From Variovorax paradoxus (GTDB lineage Bacteria > Pseudomonadota > Gammaproteobacteria > Burkholderiales > Burkholderiaceae_C): a stretch of DNA of 64,000 nucleotides. Shown here in pieces: positions 1 through 8,260 of this stretch. Positions within the stretch are counted from its first letter, which is position 1; every line of letters begins with the position of its first letter. The position numbers and the translations under genes were made by a program. The notes beneath the pieces were generated by a model. The model was given only the letters and a program-made list of their open reading frames with translations. It was not told the DNA's origin and did no database searches. The stretch lies in the NCBI RefSeq assembly GCF_024734665.1, contig NZ_CP102931.1:4524001-4588000 (forward strand), read 5' to 3'.

Positions 1-1320
1 GCGCTGGCGCTGGCCGCCGGAGAACTGGTGCGGGTAGCGGTCCAGCGCGGTGCGCGGCAGCTGGATGCGGTCCATCAGCTCTTCGGCGGTCTGGCGCGCG
101 TGCAGCTTGCTCAGGCCGAAGTTCATCGCGCCTTCGACCATCGACGAGCCCACGGTGCGCCGCGGATTCAGCGAGCGGTTGGGGTCCTGGAACACCACCT
201 GCACGCGCGAGCGCAAGGGCCGCAGCCGGCCTTCGGGCAGGTCGCGCACCTCGGCGTCGCCCCACAGGATGCTGCCCGCGCTGGGCGCGATCAGCCGGAT
301 CATGCAGCGCGCGAAGGTCGACTTGCCCGAGCCCGACTCTCCCACCACGCCCACGGTTTCGCCGCGATGCACGGCCACGCTCGCATCCTGCAGTGCGGTG
401 TTGTGCTTCGCGCGGCCGAGCCAGTCGCGACGCGTGTAGATCTTGCCGACGCCCGTGCCGGCCAGCAGCGGCCTGCCGCCGGGAAGCTCGCGCGCGGGCG
501 GCGGCGTCATGCCGGGCACGGCGTCCAGCAGCATGCGGGTGTAGGCCTCGCGCGGATGGCGCAGCACCTGCTCGCACGGCCCCTGCTCCACCAGCTTGCC
601 GCGGTGCATCACCATCACGTCGTCGGCTATCTCGGCGACCACGCCCATGTCGTGCGTGATGAACAGCACGGCGCTGCCCTGCTCAGCCTGCAGCTCGGCG
701 ATGAGCTTCAGTATCTCGGCCTGCGTGGTCACGTCCAGCGCGGTGGTCGGCTCGTCGCAGATCAGCAGGCGCGGTTTCAGGATGATGGCCATCGCGATCA
801 CGATGCGCTGGCGCTGTCCGCCCGAGAGCTGGTGCGGGTAGCTCGCATGGATGCGCGCCGGCTCGGGCAGCCGCACGCGCTCGAAGATCGAGATGATGTG
901 CGCCTTGCGTTCGGCCGCGCTCCACGTGGTGTGCGTGCGCAGCAGCTCGTCGACCTGTTCGCCGCAGGTGAGCACCGGGTTCAGCGCGGTCATCGGCTCC
1001 TGGAACACCATGCCCATGCCGGTGCCGCGCAACTGGCGCAGCCGCTTGTCGGAGGTGAAGCGGCCGTTGTCGACCAGCTTCTCGCCGGCGAGCATCACGT
1101 CGCCAGCCTTCACCGTGAGCCCCTTGGCCAGCAGGCCCATCACCGTGGTGGCCAGCACGGACTTGCCCGAACCGGACTCGCCCACGATGCACAGCGTGCG
1201 CCCCGCCTCGATGCGCAGGTCCAGGTGTTCGATGGCGTGTGGCCGGTCGGCATCGGCGGGCAGCGCGACCTGCAGGCCGCGCACTTCGAGGATGGCAGCG
1301 CCCGGGTTGGAATCAGTCAT
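1..1320 (-). CDS. Fused dual-ATPase subunit of a peptide/nickel-type ABC importer (partial, C-terminus off the window)
   Basis: This protein powers uptake of oligopeptides or similar solutes by hydrolysing ATP on the cytoplasmic face of the two permeases encoded just upstream. The ATG is at 1320, 12 bp after the permease stop, and about 440 residues are visible. The first nucleotide-binding domain has a Walker A (GESGSGKS, near residues 47-54), an LSGGQRQR signature and a Walker B ending in CDEPTTALD. A second domain has its own GESGSGKST Walker A, and its FSGGQRQR signature lies at the very edge of the window. Two complete ATPase domains in one chain is the GsiA/YejF layout, instead of separate DppD and DppF proteins. 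The substrate cannot be read from the sequence. Confidence 0.93.
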   Translation of the reverse strand, partial: MTDSNPGAAILEVRGLQVALPADADRPHAIEHLDLRIEAGRTLCIVGESGSGKSVLATTVMGLLAKGLTVKAGDVMLAGEKLVDNGRFTSDKRLRQLRGTGMGMVFQEPMTALNPVLTCGEQVDELLRTHTTWSAAERKAHIISIFERVRLPEPARIHASYPHQLSGGQRQRIVIAMAIILKPRLLICDEPTTALDVTTQAEILKLIAELQAEQGSAVLFITHDMGVVAEIADDVMVMHRGKLVEQGPCEQVLRHPREAYTRMLLDAVPGMTPPPARELPGGRPLLAGTGVGKIYTRRDWLGRAKHNTALQDASVAVHRGETVGVVGESGSGKSTFARCMIRLIAPSAGSILWGDAEVRDLPEGRLRPLRSRVQVVFQDPNRSLNPRRTVGSSMVEGAMNFGLSKLHARQTAEELMDRIQLPRTALDRYPHQFSGGQRQR

Positions 1321-1332
1321 GGAATCTGCGCC

Positions 1333-2205
1333 TCACACGCGTTTGGAGAACTTGGGGTCGAGCACGTCACGCAGGCCGTCGCCCAGCATGTTGATGGCGA
1401 GCACCGTGGGCACCAGGAACAACGCGGGAAACAGCACGTTGCCCGGGCTCTGCGCGAACTGCACGCGCCCTTCGGCCATGATGTTTCCCCAGGTCGGCAC
1501 GTCCGACGGAAGGCCCAGGCCGAGGAAGCTCAGGATGGCCTCCGTCAGTACGGCAGAAGCGGCGATGAAGGTGCCCTGCACGATCAACGGTGCAAGGGCA
1601 TTCGGCAAGATGTCGCGCCACAGGATGGTGGCGTCGGCGGTGGCAAGCGCCCGGGCCGCCTCCACGAAGGGCTCGTCGCGCAGGCTCATTACCAGCGCGC
1701 GCACCAGCCGGGTCACGCGCGGCACCTCGGGCACCGCGATGGCCAGGATCACCGTGGACAGGCTCGCGCCGAGCACCGCCACCAGCGTGATGGCGAGCAG
1801 CACGGCGGGAATGGCCATCACGCCGTCCATCACGCGCATCAGCACGGCGTCCACCGCGCGGAAATAGCCCGCCAGCATGCCCAGCAGGCAGCCGAAGGCG
1901 ACGGCGACGAACGCGGTGAACAGGCCCACCGTCATCGAGATGCGGGTGCCGTAGAGCACGCGGCTCCACACGTCGCGCCCGACGCTGTCGCTGCCCATCC
2001 AGAAGGTGTGGGCGAACTGTGCGCCGTCGGGCATCGTCACCTGGCCCGAGGTGCCCGCGCCGACCGAGATGAAGCTCGGGTCCATCGCGGACGGGTCGAA
2101 GGTGCCGAGCCAGGGCGCGAACATGCCCAGCAACGCCAGCGCCGCCAGCACGACGACGCCGCCGCGCACGGCGGTGTTGCGCCAGAGTCTTTTCAGGGTG
2201 CTCAT
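1333..2205 (-). CDS. ABC importer permease, DppC/OppC-like
   Basis: Inner-membrane permease of the dipeptide/oligopeptide importer, 290 residues, normal for DppC. It has an N-terminal membrane segment (VVVLAALALLGMFAPWL), the OppC-type periplasmic stretch containing GSDSVGRDVWSR, and five further hydrophobic segments. The cytoplasmic EAA loop, which docks on the ATPase, reads EAARALATADATILWRDILP. It begins one base after the DppB-like stop, so the two are probably translationally coupled. Family and role are clear. The transported solute (peptide, glutathione, nickel or an opine-like compound) is not. Confidence 0.93.
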   Translation of the reverse strand: MSTLKRLWRNTAVRGGVVVLAALALLGMFAPWLGTFDPSAMDPSFISVGAGTSGQVTMPDGAQFAHTFWMGSDSVGRDVWSRVLYGTRISMTVGLFTAFVAVAFGCLLGMLAGYFRAVDAVLMRVMDGVMAIPAVLLAITLVAVLGASLSTVILAIAVPEVPRVTRLVRALVMSLRDEPFVEAARALATADATILWRDILPNALAPLIVQGTFIAASAVLTEAILSFLGLGLPSDVPTWGNIMAEGRVQFAQSPGNVLFPALFLVPTVLAINMLGDGLRDVLDPKFSKRV

Positions 2206-2206
2206 G

Positions 2207-3148
2207 TCAGTAACGGATGCGGGGATCGATGAAGAGATAGCTCACGTCGACCAGCAGGTTCACGGCGACGTACACCACGGCAAAGAACAGCACCACGCCC
2301 TGCAGCACGGGAAAGTCGCGGTTGAGCACCGCGTCGACCGTGAGCTGGCCCAGGCCCGGAATGGCGAACACGGTTTCGGTGACCACCACGCCGCCCAGCA
2401 GTAGCGCCGCGCTCACGCCGATCACCGTGACCACCGGCACGGCCGCATTGCGCAGCGCGTGGTGCTTGAGCACTTCCAGCTCGGTGATGCCCTTGGCGCG
2501 CGCGGTCCGGATGAAGTCTTCGGTCAGCGCCTCGCTGACTGCAGCACGCGTCACCCGCGACAGCAGCGCCACGTAGGTGATAGCCAGCGTGAGGCACGGC
2601 AGCACCAGCTGGTTGAGCCACGGCCCCACCCCTTCGCCGATGCGCCGGTAGCCCTGCACCGGAAACCATTGCAGCTTCATTGCCAGCACGTAGATCAGCA
2701 CGTAGCCGACCACGAACACCGGCACCGAAAAGCCGGCCACAGAGAACGCCATGACGGCCTTGTCGAGCCAGCCCCCCATGCGCCAAGCGGCCAGCGTTCC
2801 CAGAGGCAGCGCGATGGCCACTGCCAGCAGCAGCGTGCCGGCCGCCAGCGAGAGCGTCGGTTCCATGCGCTGGCCGATAAGCTCGATCACCGGCTTGTTC
2901 AGGAAGAACGAGAAGCCCAGGTCGCCGTGCAGCACGCCCTTGCCCCAGATCGCGAACTGCTCCCACAGCGGCCGGGTGAGGCCGAGCTGCACGCGGATGC
3001 GGTCCAGGTCTTCGTTGGTGGCGCTGTTGCCGCCGATGACGGCCGCAGGGTCGCCGGGGGTGAGGCGCACGATCATGAAGATCGCCACCGCCACGACCAG
3101 CAGCACGGGAATGGTGGCGAGCAGGCGCTTGCCGAGGAAGGTCAGCAT
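2207..3148 (-). CDS. ABC importer permease, DppB/OppB-like
   Basis: Partner permease, 313 residues, the usual DppB length. The N-terminus (FLGKRLLATIPVLLVVAVAIF) is the typical DppB first membrane segment, followed by the RLTPGDPA motif. The EAA loop is RTARAKGITELEVLKHHALR. It is the second gene of the operon, 13 bp after the binding protein and one base before the DppC-like gene. Together with the fused ATPase this makes a complete four-gene importer. Confidence 0.93.
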   Translation of the reverse strand: MLTFLGKRLLATIPVLLVVAVAIFMIVRLTPGDPAAVIGGNSATNEDLDRIRVQLGLTRPLWEQFAIWGKGVLHGDLGFSFFLNKPVIELIGQRMEPTLSLAAGTLLLAVAIALPLGTLAAWRMGGWLDKAVMAFSVAGFSVPVFVVGYVLIYVLAMKLQWFPVQGYRRIGEGVGPWLNQLVLPCLTLAITYVALLSRVTRAAVSEALTEDFIRTARAKGITELEVLKHHALRNAAVPVVTVIGVSAALLLGGVVVTETVFAIPGLGQLTVDAVLNRDFPVLQGVVLFFAVVYVAVNLLVDVSYLFIDPRIRY

Positions 3149-3161
3149 GGCAGGCGCGCCC

Positions 3162-4805
3162 TTATTGCTTCTTGATGTTCCAGTACACCTGCGCGCCCGC
3201 CGGCACCAGGCCGCTCACGTTCTTGCGCACCGCGGCGGGCTGGTTGTATTGGCCCACAGGCACGTGCGTGGCCGTCTCGAAGGCGCGCAGCTGGGCGGCC
3301 TGCGCGAGCTTCTTCTTGTCGGCCTCGGTCTTGGCCTGCGCGAACTGGACCTTGATTTCTTCCAGCTTCGCATCGGTCTGCCAGCCGAACCAGCCCTTGT
3401 CGCCGGTGGCGTTCATCATGGCCATGGTGATCGGGTTGAGGATGTCCGAGGCGGTCCAAGAGGTCATGAACGCGCTCCAGCCGCCGGCCGAGGGGGCATC
3501 CTTCTTGGCGCGGCGCGCCACCAGCGTGGACCAGTCCATCGACTGCATGTCGACCTTGAAGCCGGCCTGCTCCAGTTGCTGCTTGGCCACCAGCGGCAGC
3601 TTGCCGATGGTGGGGTTGTCGGTCGGGCGCATCAGCACCACGGGCTCGCCCTTGTAGCCGGCCTCCTCCAGCAGCGCCTTGGCCTTCTGCGGGTTGGCCA
3701 CGCCGGTGTAGTCGCCGGTCTGCTCCGACTCGAACAGCGTGCCGCACGGGAACATGCTCTTGCAGTAGCGCGTGAGGCCGGGTGTGCCGACCTGCGTGCG
3801 CAGGAAGGCTTCCTGGCCCAGCGCCAGCAATGCGGCGCGGCGCACCTTTTCGTTGTTGAACGGCGGCTGCAGGAAGTTGAAGCGCAGGATGAACTGGTTG
3901 CCCGCGGGCTGCGCGTCGATCAGCTTGATGTCGGGGTTTGTGCGCAGCGTGGCGTACTGCTCGAAGGCGGGCTGCTCCAGGATGTCGGCCTCGCCGTTGA
4001 GCAGCGCGTTCATCTGCGTCTGCGCGTCGCGGATGATGAGCCACTCCACGCGGTCCACGTACACGTTCTTGCCGCCGGCCGTGCCCGAGGGCGCCTCGGC
4101 GCGCGGCTTGTAGCGCGTGTTCTTGGTGAACACCACGCGCTCGCCGGGGCGGAACTCGTCGGCCTTGAACACGTAGGGGCCGGAGCCGATCGACTCCTTG
4201 ATCTGCGTGTCGCCCGAGGTTTCGGCAATGCGCTTGGGCATGATGAACGGCACGTTCGACGAGGGCTTGCCCAGCGCCTCGAGCACCAGGCCGAAGGGCT
4301 CCTTCAGCACGATGGAGAAGGTCCTGGCGTCGGGCGTTTCGTAGCGCTCGGTCACCTTGGCGAGCTGCGCGCCGAAGGTGTCGCGGCTGGCCCATCGCTT
4401 GATGGAGGCCACCACGTCCTCGCTGGTGACGGGCTTGCCGTCGTGGAACTCCAGGCCGTCGCGCAGCGTGAAGGTCCAGGTCTTGTTGTCGGGCGACACC
4501 TTCCACTTGTCGACCATCTGAGGCTTGATGTGGCCTTCGAGGTCGGTGGCGAAGAGCGTGTCGTACACCATGTAGCCGAAGTTGCGCGTCACGTAGGCCG
4601 TGGTCCAGATCGGGTCGAGCACGGTGATGTTGCTGCTCGGGATGATCTTCAGCGTGGTGGTCTGTGCCATCGCGGGCACCATGGCCCCGGCGGCCGCACC
4701 GGCCAGCAGCGCGGCGGCGCCCCATCGGGCAAGGCGGCGCGACAAGGTACTGGCCGATGTCCCGACTGTCGGAACAAGCGAAGGCGAGAAGAACTGCGGT
4801 TGCAT
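3162..4805 (-). CDS. Family 5 extracellular solute-binding protein of the ABC importer
   Basis: Periplasmic receptor that captures the ligand and delivers it to the DppBC-like permeases. It has 547 residues, in the family 5 (DppA/OppA/NikA) range. A signal peptide runs to about residue 48, with a hydrophobic core (AAALLAGAAAGAMVPAMA) after an arginine-containing n-region. The n-region is long, so translation could start further in. The mature part begins TTTLKIIPSSNITVLDP and contains LRDGLEFHDGKPVTSEDVV, the family 5 signature region. It is the first gene of the operon and is divergent from the MocR-type gene, which may control it. Confidence 0.92.
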   Translation of the reverse strand: MQPQFFSPSLVPTVGTSASTLSRRLARWGAAALLAGAAAGAMVPAMAQTTTLKIIPSSNITVLDPIWTTAYVTRNFGYMVYDTLFATDLEGHIKPQMVDKWKVSPDNKTWTFTLRDGLEFHDGKPVTSEDVVASIKRWASRDTFGAQLAKVTERYETPDARTFSIVLKEPFGLVLEALGKPSSNVPFIMPKRIAETSGDTQIKESIGSGPYVFKADEFRPGERVVFTKNTRYKPRAEAPSGTAGGKNVYVDRVEWLIIRDAQTQMNALLNGEADILEQPAFEQYATLRTNPDIKLIDAQPAGNQFILRFNFLQPPFNNEKVRRAALLALGQEAFLRTQVGTPGLTRYCKSMFPCGTLFESEQTGDYTGVANPQKAKALLEEAGYKGEPVVLMRPTDNPTIGKLPLVAKQQLEQAGFKVDMQSMDWSTLVARRAKKDAPSAGGWSAFMTSWTASDILNPITMAMMNATGDKGWFGWQTDAKLEEIKVQFAQAKTEADKKKLAQAAQLRAFETATHVPVGQYNQPAAVRKNVSGLVPAGAQVYWNIKKQ

Positions 4806-4905
4806 GTGATTTCCTGAAAGATGGAACTGGAGCGCAATGCCGAACCTGCGAGGGCTTGCGGCGGCGAGGTCTCCATTGAGACATCTGTCAGGTGAAATGC
4901 ATATA

Positions 4906-4925
4906 TACAGTTAAATTCTTCTGTA
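4906..4925. promoter_or_regulatory. Dyad in the divergent importer/MocR intergenic region
   Basis: TACAG and CTGTA form a perfect 5-bp inverted repeat with a 10-base A/T-rich spacer, next to the promoter-like run CATATATACAG. It lies between the two divergent start codons, where an operator for the MocR-type protein would be expected. The dyad is seen directly; its use as an operator is inference. Confidence 0.35.
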
Positions 4926-5004
4926 GTAGAACAGTCGCTTGTTCGCCCCGTATCCGTCCCCGTGTTGGGGCTTTCTCGTGCACACGAAGCGTGCATGCCT
5001 TGCC

Positions 5005-6423
5005 GTGATCACTGTCAATCCTTCGCTGCCCACGCCCCTGGTTCGCCAGGTCTACGACGCGCTGCTCGCGCAAATCGCCTCGAGCGCGATGAGGCCCGGC
5101 GACAAGCTGCCCTCGGTGCGTTCGCTTTCCACCGACTGCGGCGTGAGCACCATGACCGTCACCAACGCCTACCAGCGCCTGGTGGCCGAGGGCCACGTTG
5201 AGGCGCGGCGCGCCAGCGGCTACTACGTGGCCGAGGTCGAGCGCTCGACAGCCACGCGGCGCAAGCCCTTCCTGGGCCGCACCTCGGTCGACTCGCTGTG
5301 GCTGCTCAAGCACGTGTACGAAGACGACCGCACGCTGCTCAACGCTGGCTGCGGCTGGATCCCGCCCGAGATGCTGCATATAGACGGCGTGCGGCGTGCG
5401 CTGGCGGCGCTGTCGCGCAAGTCTGCCGCAGGGCTGGCGAACTACGGCACGCCCTACGGCTACCTGCCGCTGCGCCAGCAGATCCAGACGCTGCTGGCGC
5501 AACAGGGCATCGAGACCGCGCCGCACCAGATCGTGCTGACGCACGGCGCCTCGCAGGCACTGAACCTGGTGGCGCGCTGCCTGCTGCAGCCGCGCGACGT
5601 GGTGCTGGTCGACGAGCCCGGCTCCACCAATCTTTACGCCATGCTGCGCTCGCTCGACCTGAAGCTGGTGGGGGTGGAACGCACGGTGAACGGGCCCGAC
5701 GTGGCCGCGCTGCAGGCACTGGCGCAGCGCCACGGTGCCAAGGCCTTCTTCACCACCACCAACCTGCACAACCCCACCGGTGGCCAGTGCACGCCGGCGG
5801 TGGCCTACCAGATGCTGCGGCTGGCCGAGCAGCTGGACTTCCACATCGTCGACAACGACGTCATGGCCGGGCTGGAGCCGCCCGGCGCTGCCACGCCGCT
5901 CGCCAGCCTCGACCGGCTGCAACGGGTGATCCACGTGGGCAGCTTCTCGAAGACGGTCTCGCCAGCGCTGCGCGTGGGCTTCGTGGCCTGCAGCGAGGAG
6001 TTCGCCGAGAAAATGATTCTTCAGAAGATGGTGAACAGCCTGACGACCTCGGAGTTGAGCGAGCGGCTGCTGCATGGCGTGCTGGTCGAGGGACGCTACC
6101 GGGCCCACGTGGCGCGGCTGGCCGAGCGGTTGCAGGCGGCCCAGCACACCGTGTGCGACCGGCTGGAGGCTGCGGGCATGCAGCTCTTCACGCGGCCAGC
6201 GGGCGGGCCCTTCCTGTGGGCACGCTTCGAGCGCGACGACGTCGACATGCGCGCGCTGGCGCAGCGCGCCATCGCCGAGAGCTTCCTGCTGGCGCCGGGC
6301 GACCTGTTCCGCACCGACTTGCGGCCCACCCCGTGGCTGCGCTTCAATGTGGGCTACGCGGACGATCCGAAGCTGTACCGCTTCCTGGCCCAGGAAGCCA
6401 AAAGGCTGCGCGCCAGGGCCTGA
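5005..6423 (+). CDS. MocR/PdxR-type transcriptional regulator (GntR HTH plus aminotransferase-like domain)
   Basis: A DNA-binding regulator whose C-terminal domain has the fold of a type I PLP-dependent aminotransferase and senses PLP or an amino-acid adduct. The GntR winged helix is N-terminal (LVRQVYDALLAQIASSAMRP, then the recognition region VSTMTVTNAYQRL). The PLP lysine sits in SFSKTVSPALR (near residue 316), and the upstream DNDVMAGLE and NLHNPTGG motifs are intact. I chose the GTG at 5005, giving 472 residues. A TTG at 4939 would add 22 residues that do not look like part of the fold. Its divergent placement suggests it regulates the peptide-type importer. Confidence 0.9.
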   Translation: MITVNPSLPTPLVRQVYDALLAQIASSAMRPGDKLPSVRSLSTDCGVSTMTVTNAYQRLVAEGHVEARRASGYYVAEVERSTATRRKPFLGRTSVDSLWLLKHVYEDDRTLLNAGCGWIPPEMLHIDGVRRALAALSRKSAAGLANYGTPYGYLPLRQQIQTLLAQQGIETAPHQIVLTHGASQALNLVARCLLQPRDVVLVDEPGSTNLYAMLRSLDLKLVGVERTVNGPDVAALQALAQRHGAKAFFTTTNLHNPTGGQCTPAVAYQMLRLAEQLDFHIVDNDVMAGLEPPGAATPLASLDRLQRVIHVGSFSKTVSPALRVGFVACSEEFAEKMILQKMVNSLTTSELSERLLHGVLVEGRYRAHVARLAERLQAAQHTVCDRLEAAGMQLFTRPAGGPFLWARFERDDVDMRALAQRAIAESFLLAPGDLFRTDLRPTPWLRFNVGYADDPKLYRFLAQEAKRLRARA

Positions 6424-6456
6424 GTTCGCGCCACCGATCGGGAGACAAGGAAGACC

Positions 6457-6837
6457 ATGCTCTATTCCATCCTCATCTACGGTTCCGAATCTGCCGTGGC
6501 TGCCTGGGAGCCCGGCGTCGAAGAGGAAATGCTCGACCGCCATGCCGACCTGCGCGACGACCTCCAGGCGCAGGGCCGGCTCGGCACCGTGCTGCGGCTG
6601 ATGCCCAACGTGGCCACCACGGTACGCCGTGCGGGCGATATGCACCCGCTGGTCACCGATGGCCCCTTTGCCGAGACGAAGGAGCAGTTGATGGGCATGT
6701 ACATCGTGGAGTGCGAGACCGTCGAGGAAGCCAGGCATGCCGCGCACCGGCTGGCCTTCGAGACAGGCGTGTTCGAGATCCGGCCGCTCACCTGGTACGA
6801 CCCGGGCGTGATTCCGGCGCGGATTCCGCAGGTCTGA
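6457..6837 (+). CDS. YCII/DGPF-domain protein
   Basis: A small cytoplasmic protein of 126 residues with the DGPF motif (VTDGPFAETKEQLMGMYIVE) and the ferredoxin-like alpha/beta pattern of the YCII family. Members often sit beside ECF sigma factors or stress genes, and their biochemical role is mostly unknown. It starts 33 bp after the MocR-type gene on the same strand and is followed 38 bp later by a GNAT gene, so the three may be co-transcribed. No ECF sigma gene is nearby. Confidence 0.88.
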   Translation: MLYSILIYGSESAVAAWEPGVEEEMLDRHADLRDDLQAQGRLGTVLRLMPNVATTVRRAGDMHPLVTDGPFAETKEQLMGMYIVECETVEEARHAAHRLAFETGVFEIRPLTWYDPGVIPARIPQV

Positions 6838-6875
6838 AAGAATCGCGCGGGTCACTCCGCACCCTGCCGCCCCGC

Positions 6876-7496
6876 ATGCCACCCGAATCCCTGTCAACGC
6901 CCGCATTGGCCGACGCACTCATCGTCGATCCGTTCTATCTCGCGATCTCCGTCGACTTCGAGCACGACATGCCGGCCCGCAAGGCGGTGCTCGCCGCGTA
7001 CTTCGCCTACTCGCTGGGCGAGGCCGCGCGAACCGGGCGCTGCCTGACGACGGAAGACGGCAGGCTCGGCGCGGCGGCCTGGCTGCTGCCGCGCACGGAT
7101 GCCGTCGACACAGCCGAGTCGGCGGCAAAGAACGAATTCCTCGCGGGCACGCTGGGCCCGCGTGGCTACGACAACTACCACCGCATCGTCCAATTCATGG
7201 CCGCACGTGCGCCGGCCGTCGTGCCAGCACAGGCCTGGTACCTGTCGATCCTCGGCATCTCGCCCGCCGCGCAGGGGCGCGGGCTGGGCGCACAGCTGCT
7301 GGCGCCGACGCTGGCCGAAGCCGACGCGGCAGGCGTGCCGTGCTTCCTGGAAACCTTCACGCCGCGCAGCGTGGCGTTCTACGAGCGGCTGGGCTTCCGC
7401 TGCGCAGCGGAACACCTGGAGCCGGTCACGAACTCGGCGTACGCGATCATGTGCCGGCCCGCCGCGGACATACTTCGCAACAACCACGGAAAATAA
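6876..7496 (+). CDS. GNAT-family N-acetyltransferase
   Basis: Predicted acetyl-CoA-dependent N-acetyltransferase, 206 residues. The acetyl-CoA binding motif A is clear: WYLSILGISPAAQGRGLG, followed by the pyrophosphate loop. The C-terminal motif B is RSVAFYERLGF. The substrate is unknown. The reading frame stays open far upstream only because it runs antisense or in a shadow frame through the MocR gene. The ATG at 6876 is the sensible start because it gives a compact GNAT length. Confidence 0.88.
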   Translation: MPPESLSTPALADALIVDPFYLAISVDFEHDMPARKAVLAAYFAYSLGEAARTGRCLTTEDGRLGAAAWLLPRTDAVDTAESAAKNEFLAGTLGPRGYDNYHRIVQFMAARAPAVVPAQAWYLSILGISPAAQGRGLGAQLLAPTLAEADAAGVPCFLETFTPRSVAFYERLGFRCAAEHLEPVTNSAYAIMCRPAADILRNNHGK

Positions 7497-7543
7497 GCAA
7501 ATACCGTTACCCATCGCGCCGCGCTGGCCGAAGAATCCGCCGA

Positions 7544-8260
7544 ATGTCCCCTCTCCCGATCGAAGACGCCGAACCCGTCTCGCTGAGCCCCACCCTCATC
7601 GTCGAGGACGACCCCGCCATGCAGGAGCGCCTGCGCCACGTGCTGTCCACACTCGGCGGCGACAAAGAACGCATCACGGTGACCGACAGCGTTGCCGGGG
7701 CGCAGCAGCTGATCGGCAAGCATGACTACGGCGTGGTGCTGGTGGACATCGGCCTGCCCGACGGCAGCGGCGTGGAGCTCATCAACTGGCTGCAGGCGCA
7801 CCACCCGGGCATTCCAGCGGTGGTGATCTCGGCCTGGCGCACCGAGGAAATCATTTTTGCGGCGCTGCGCGCGGGCGCCATCGGCTATCTGCTGAAGGAG
7901 CGCGACGACGTCGAACTCGGCATCGCGCTGCGCAGCATCGAACAGGGCGGCGCGCCCATCGACCCGAGCATCGCGCGCCACATCCTCGCGTGGCTCGCAA
8001 CGCACCAGCCGACGGCCGACGCGCAGGTGCAAGCCTCCGGCGCCGCACCCGCCGCCGATGGACTGGCCCCGCTGACGCGCCGCGAACGCAAGATCCTCGA
8101 GCTCGTGTCGCAAGGCCTGAGCAACCGCGACATGGCCGAGTCGCTGTCGATCTCCAGACTGACCGTGGAATGCCACACCAAGAACATCTACCGCAAGCTG
8201 GCCGTCAATTCGCGCACCGAAGCCGTCTTCCAGGCGCGGCGGCATGGCTTGCTGCGCTGA
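7544..8260 (+). CDS. LuxR/NarL-type two-component response regulator
   Basis: Response regulator of 238 residues. The receiver domain has the acidic pair (VEDDPA), phospho-acceptor Asp68 in VLVDIGLPDGSG, and the conserved lysine in GYLLKE. The C-terminal LuxR helix-turn-helix reads LTRRERKILELVSQGLSNRDMAESL and continues through TVECHTKNIYRKL. The kinase gene directly downstream overlaps its 3' end and is the likely partner. Target genes are unknown. Confidence 0.93.
   Translation: MSPLPIEDAEPVSLSPTLIVEDDPAMQERLRHVLSTLGGDKERITVTDSVAGAQQLIGKHDYGVVLVDIGLPDGSGVELINWLQAHHPGIPAVVISAWRTEEIIFAALRAGAIGYLLKERDDVELGIALRSIEQGGAPIDPSIARHILAWLATHQPTADAQVQASGAAPAADGLAPLTRRERKILELVSQGLSNRDMAESLSISRLTVECHTKNIYRKLAVNSRTEAVFQARRHGLLR

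Noticed and set aside
28-2232. Long His/Arg-rich open frame on the + strand
   Set aside because: It lies antisense to the ABC ATPase and permease genes, which have clear motifs. Its composition (His, Arg, Ala, Gln) is typical of antisense frames in high-GC DNA.
2751-4817. 688-codon open frame on the + strand
   Set aside because: It is antisense to the solute-binding protein and DppB-like genes and has no domain signature.
4888-6918. 676-codon open frame on the minus strand
   Set aside because: It is antisense to the MocR-type and YCII genes; it is an artefact of high GC content.
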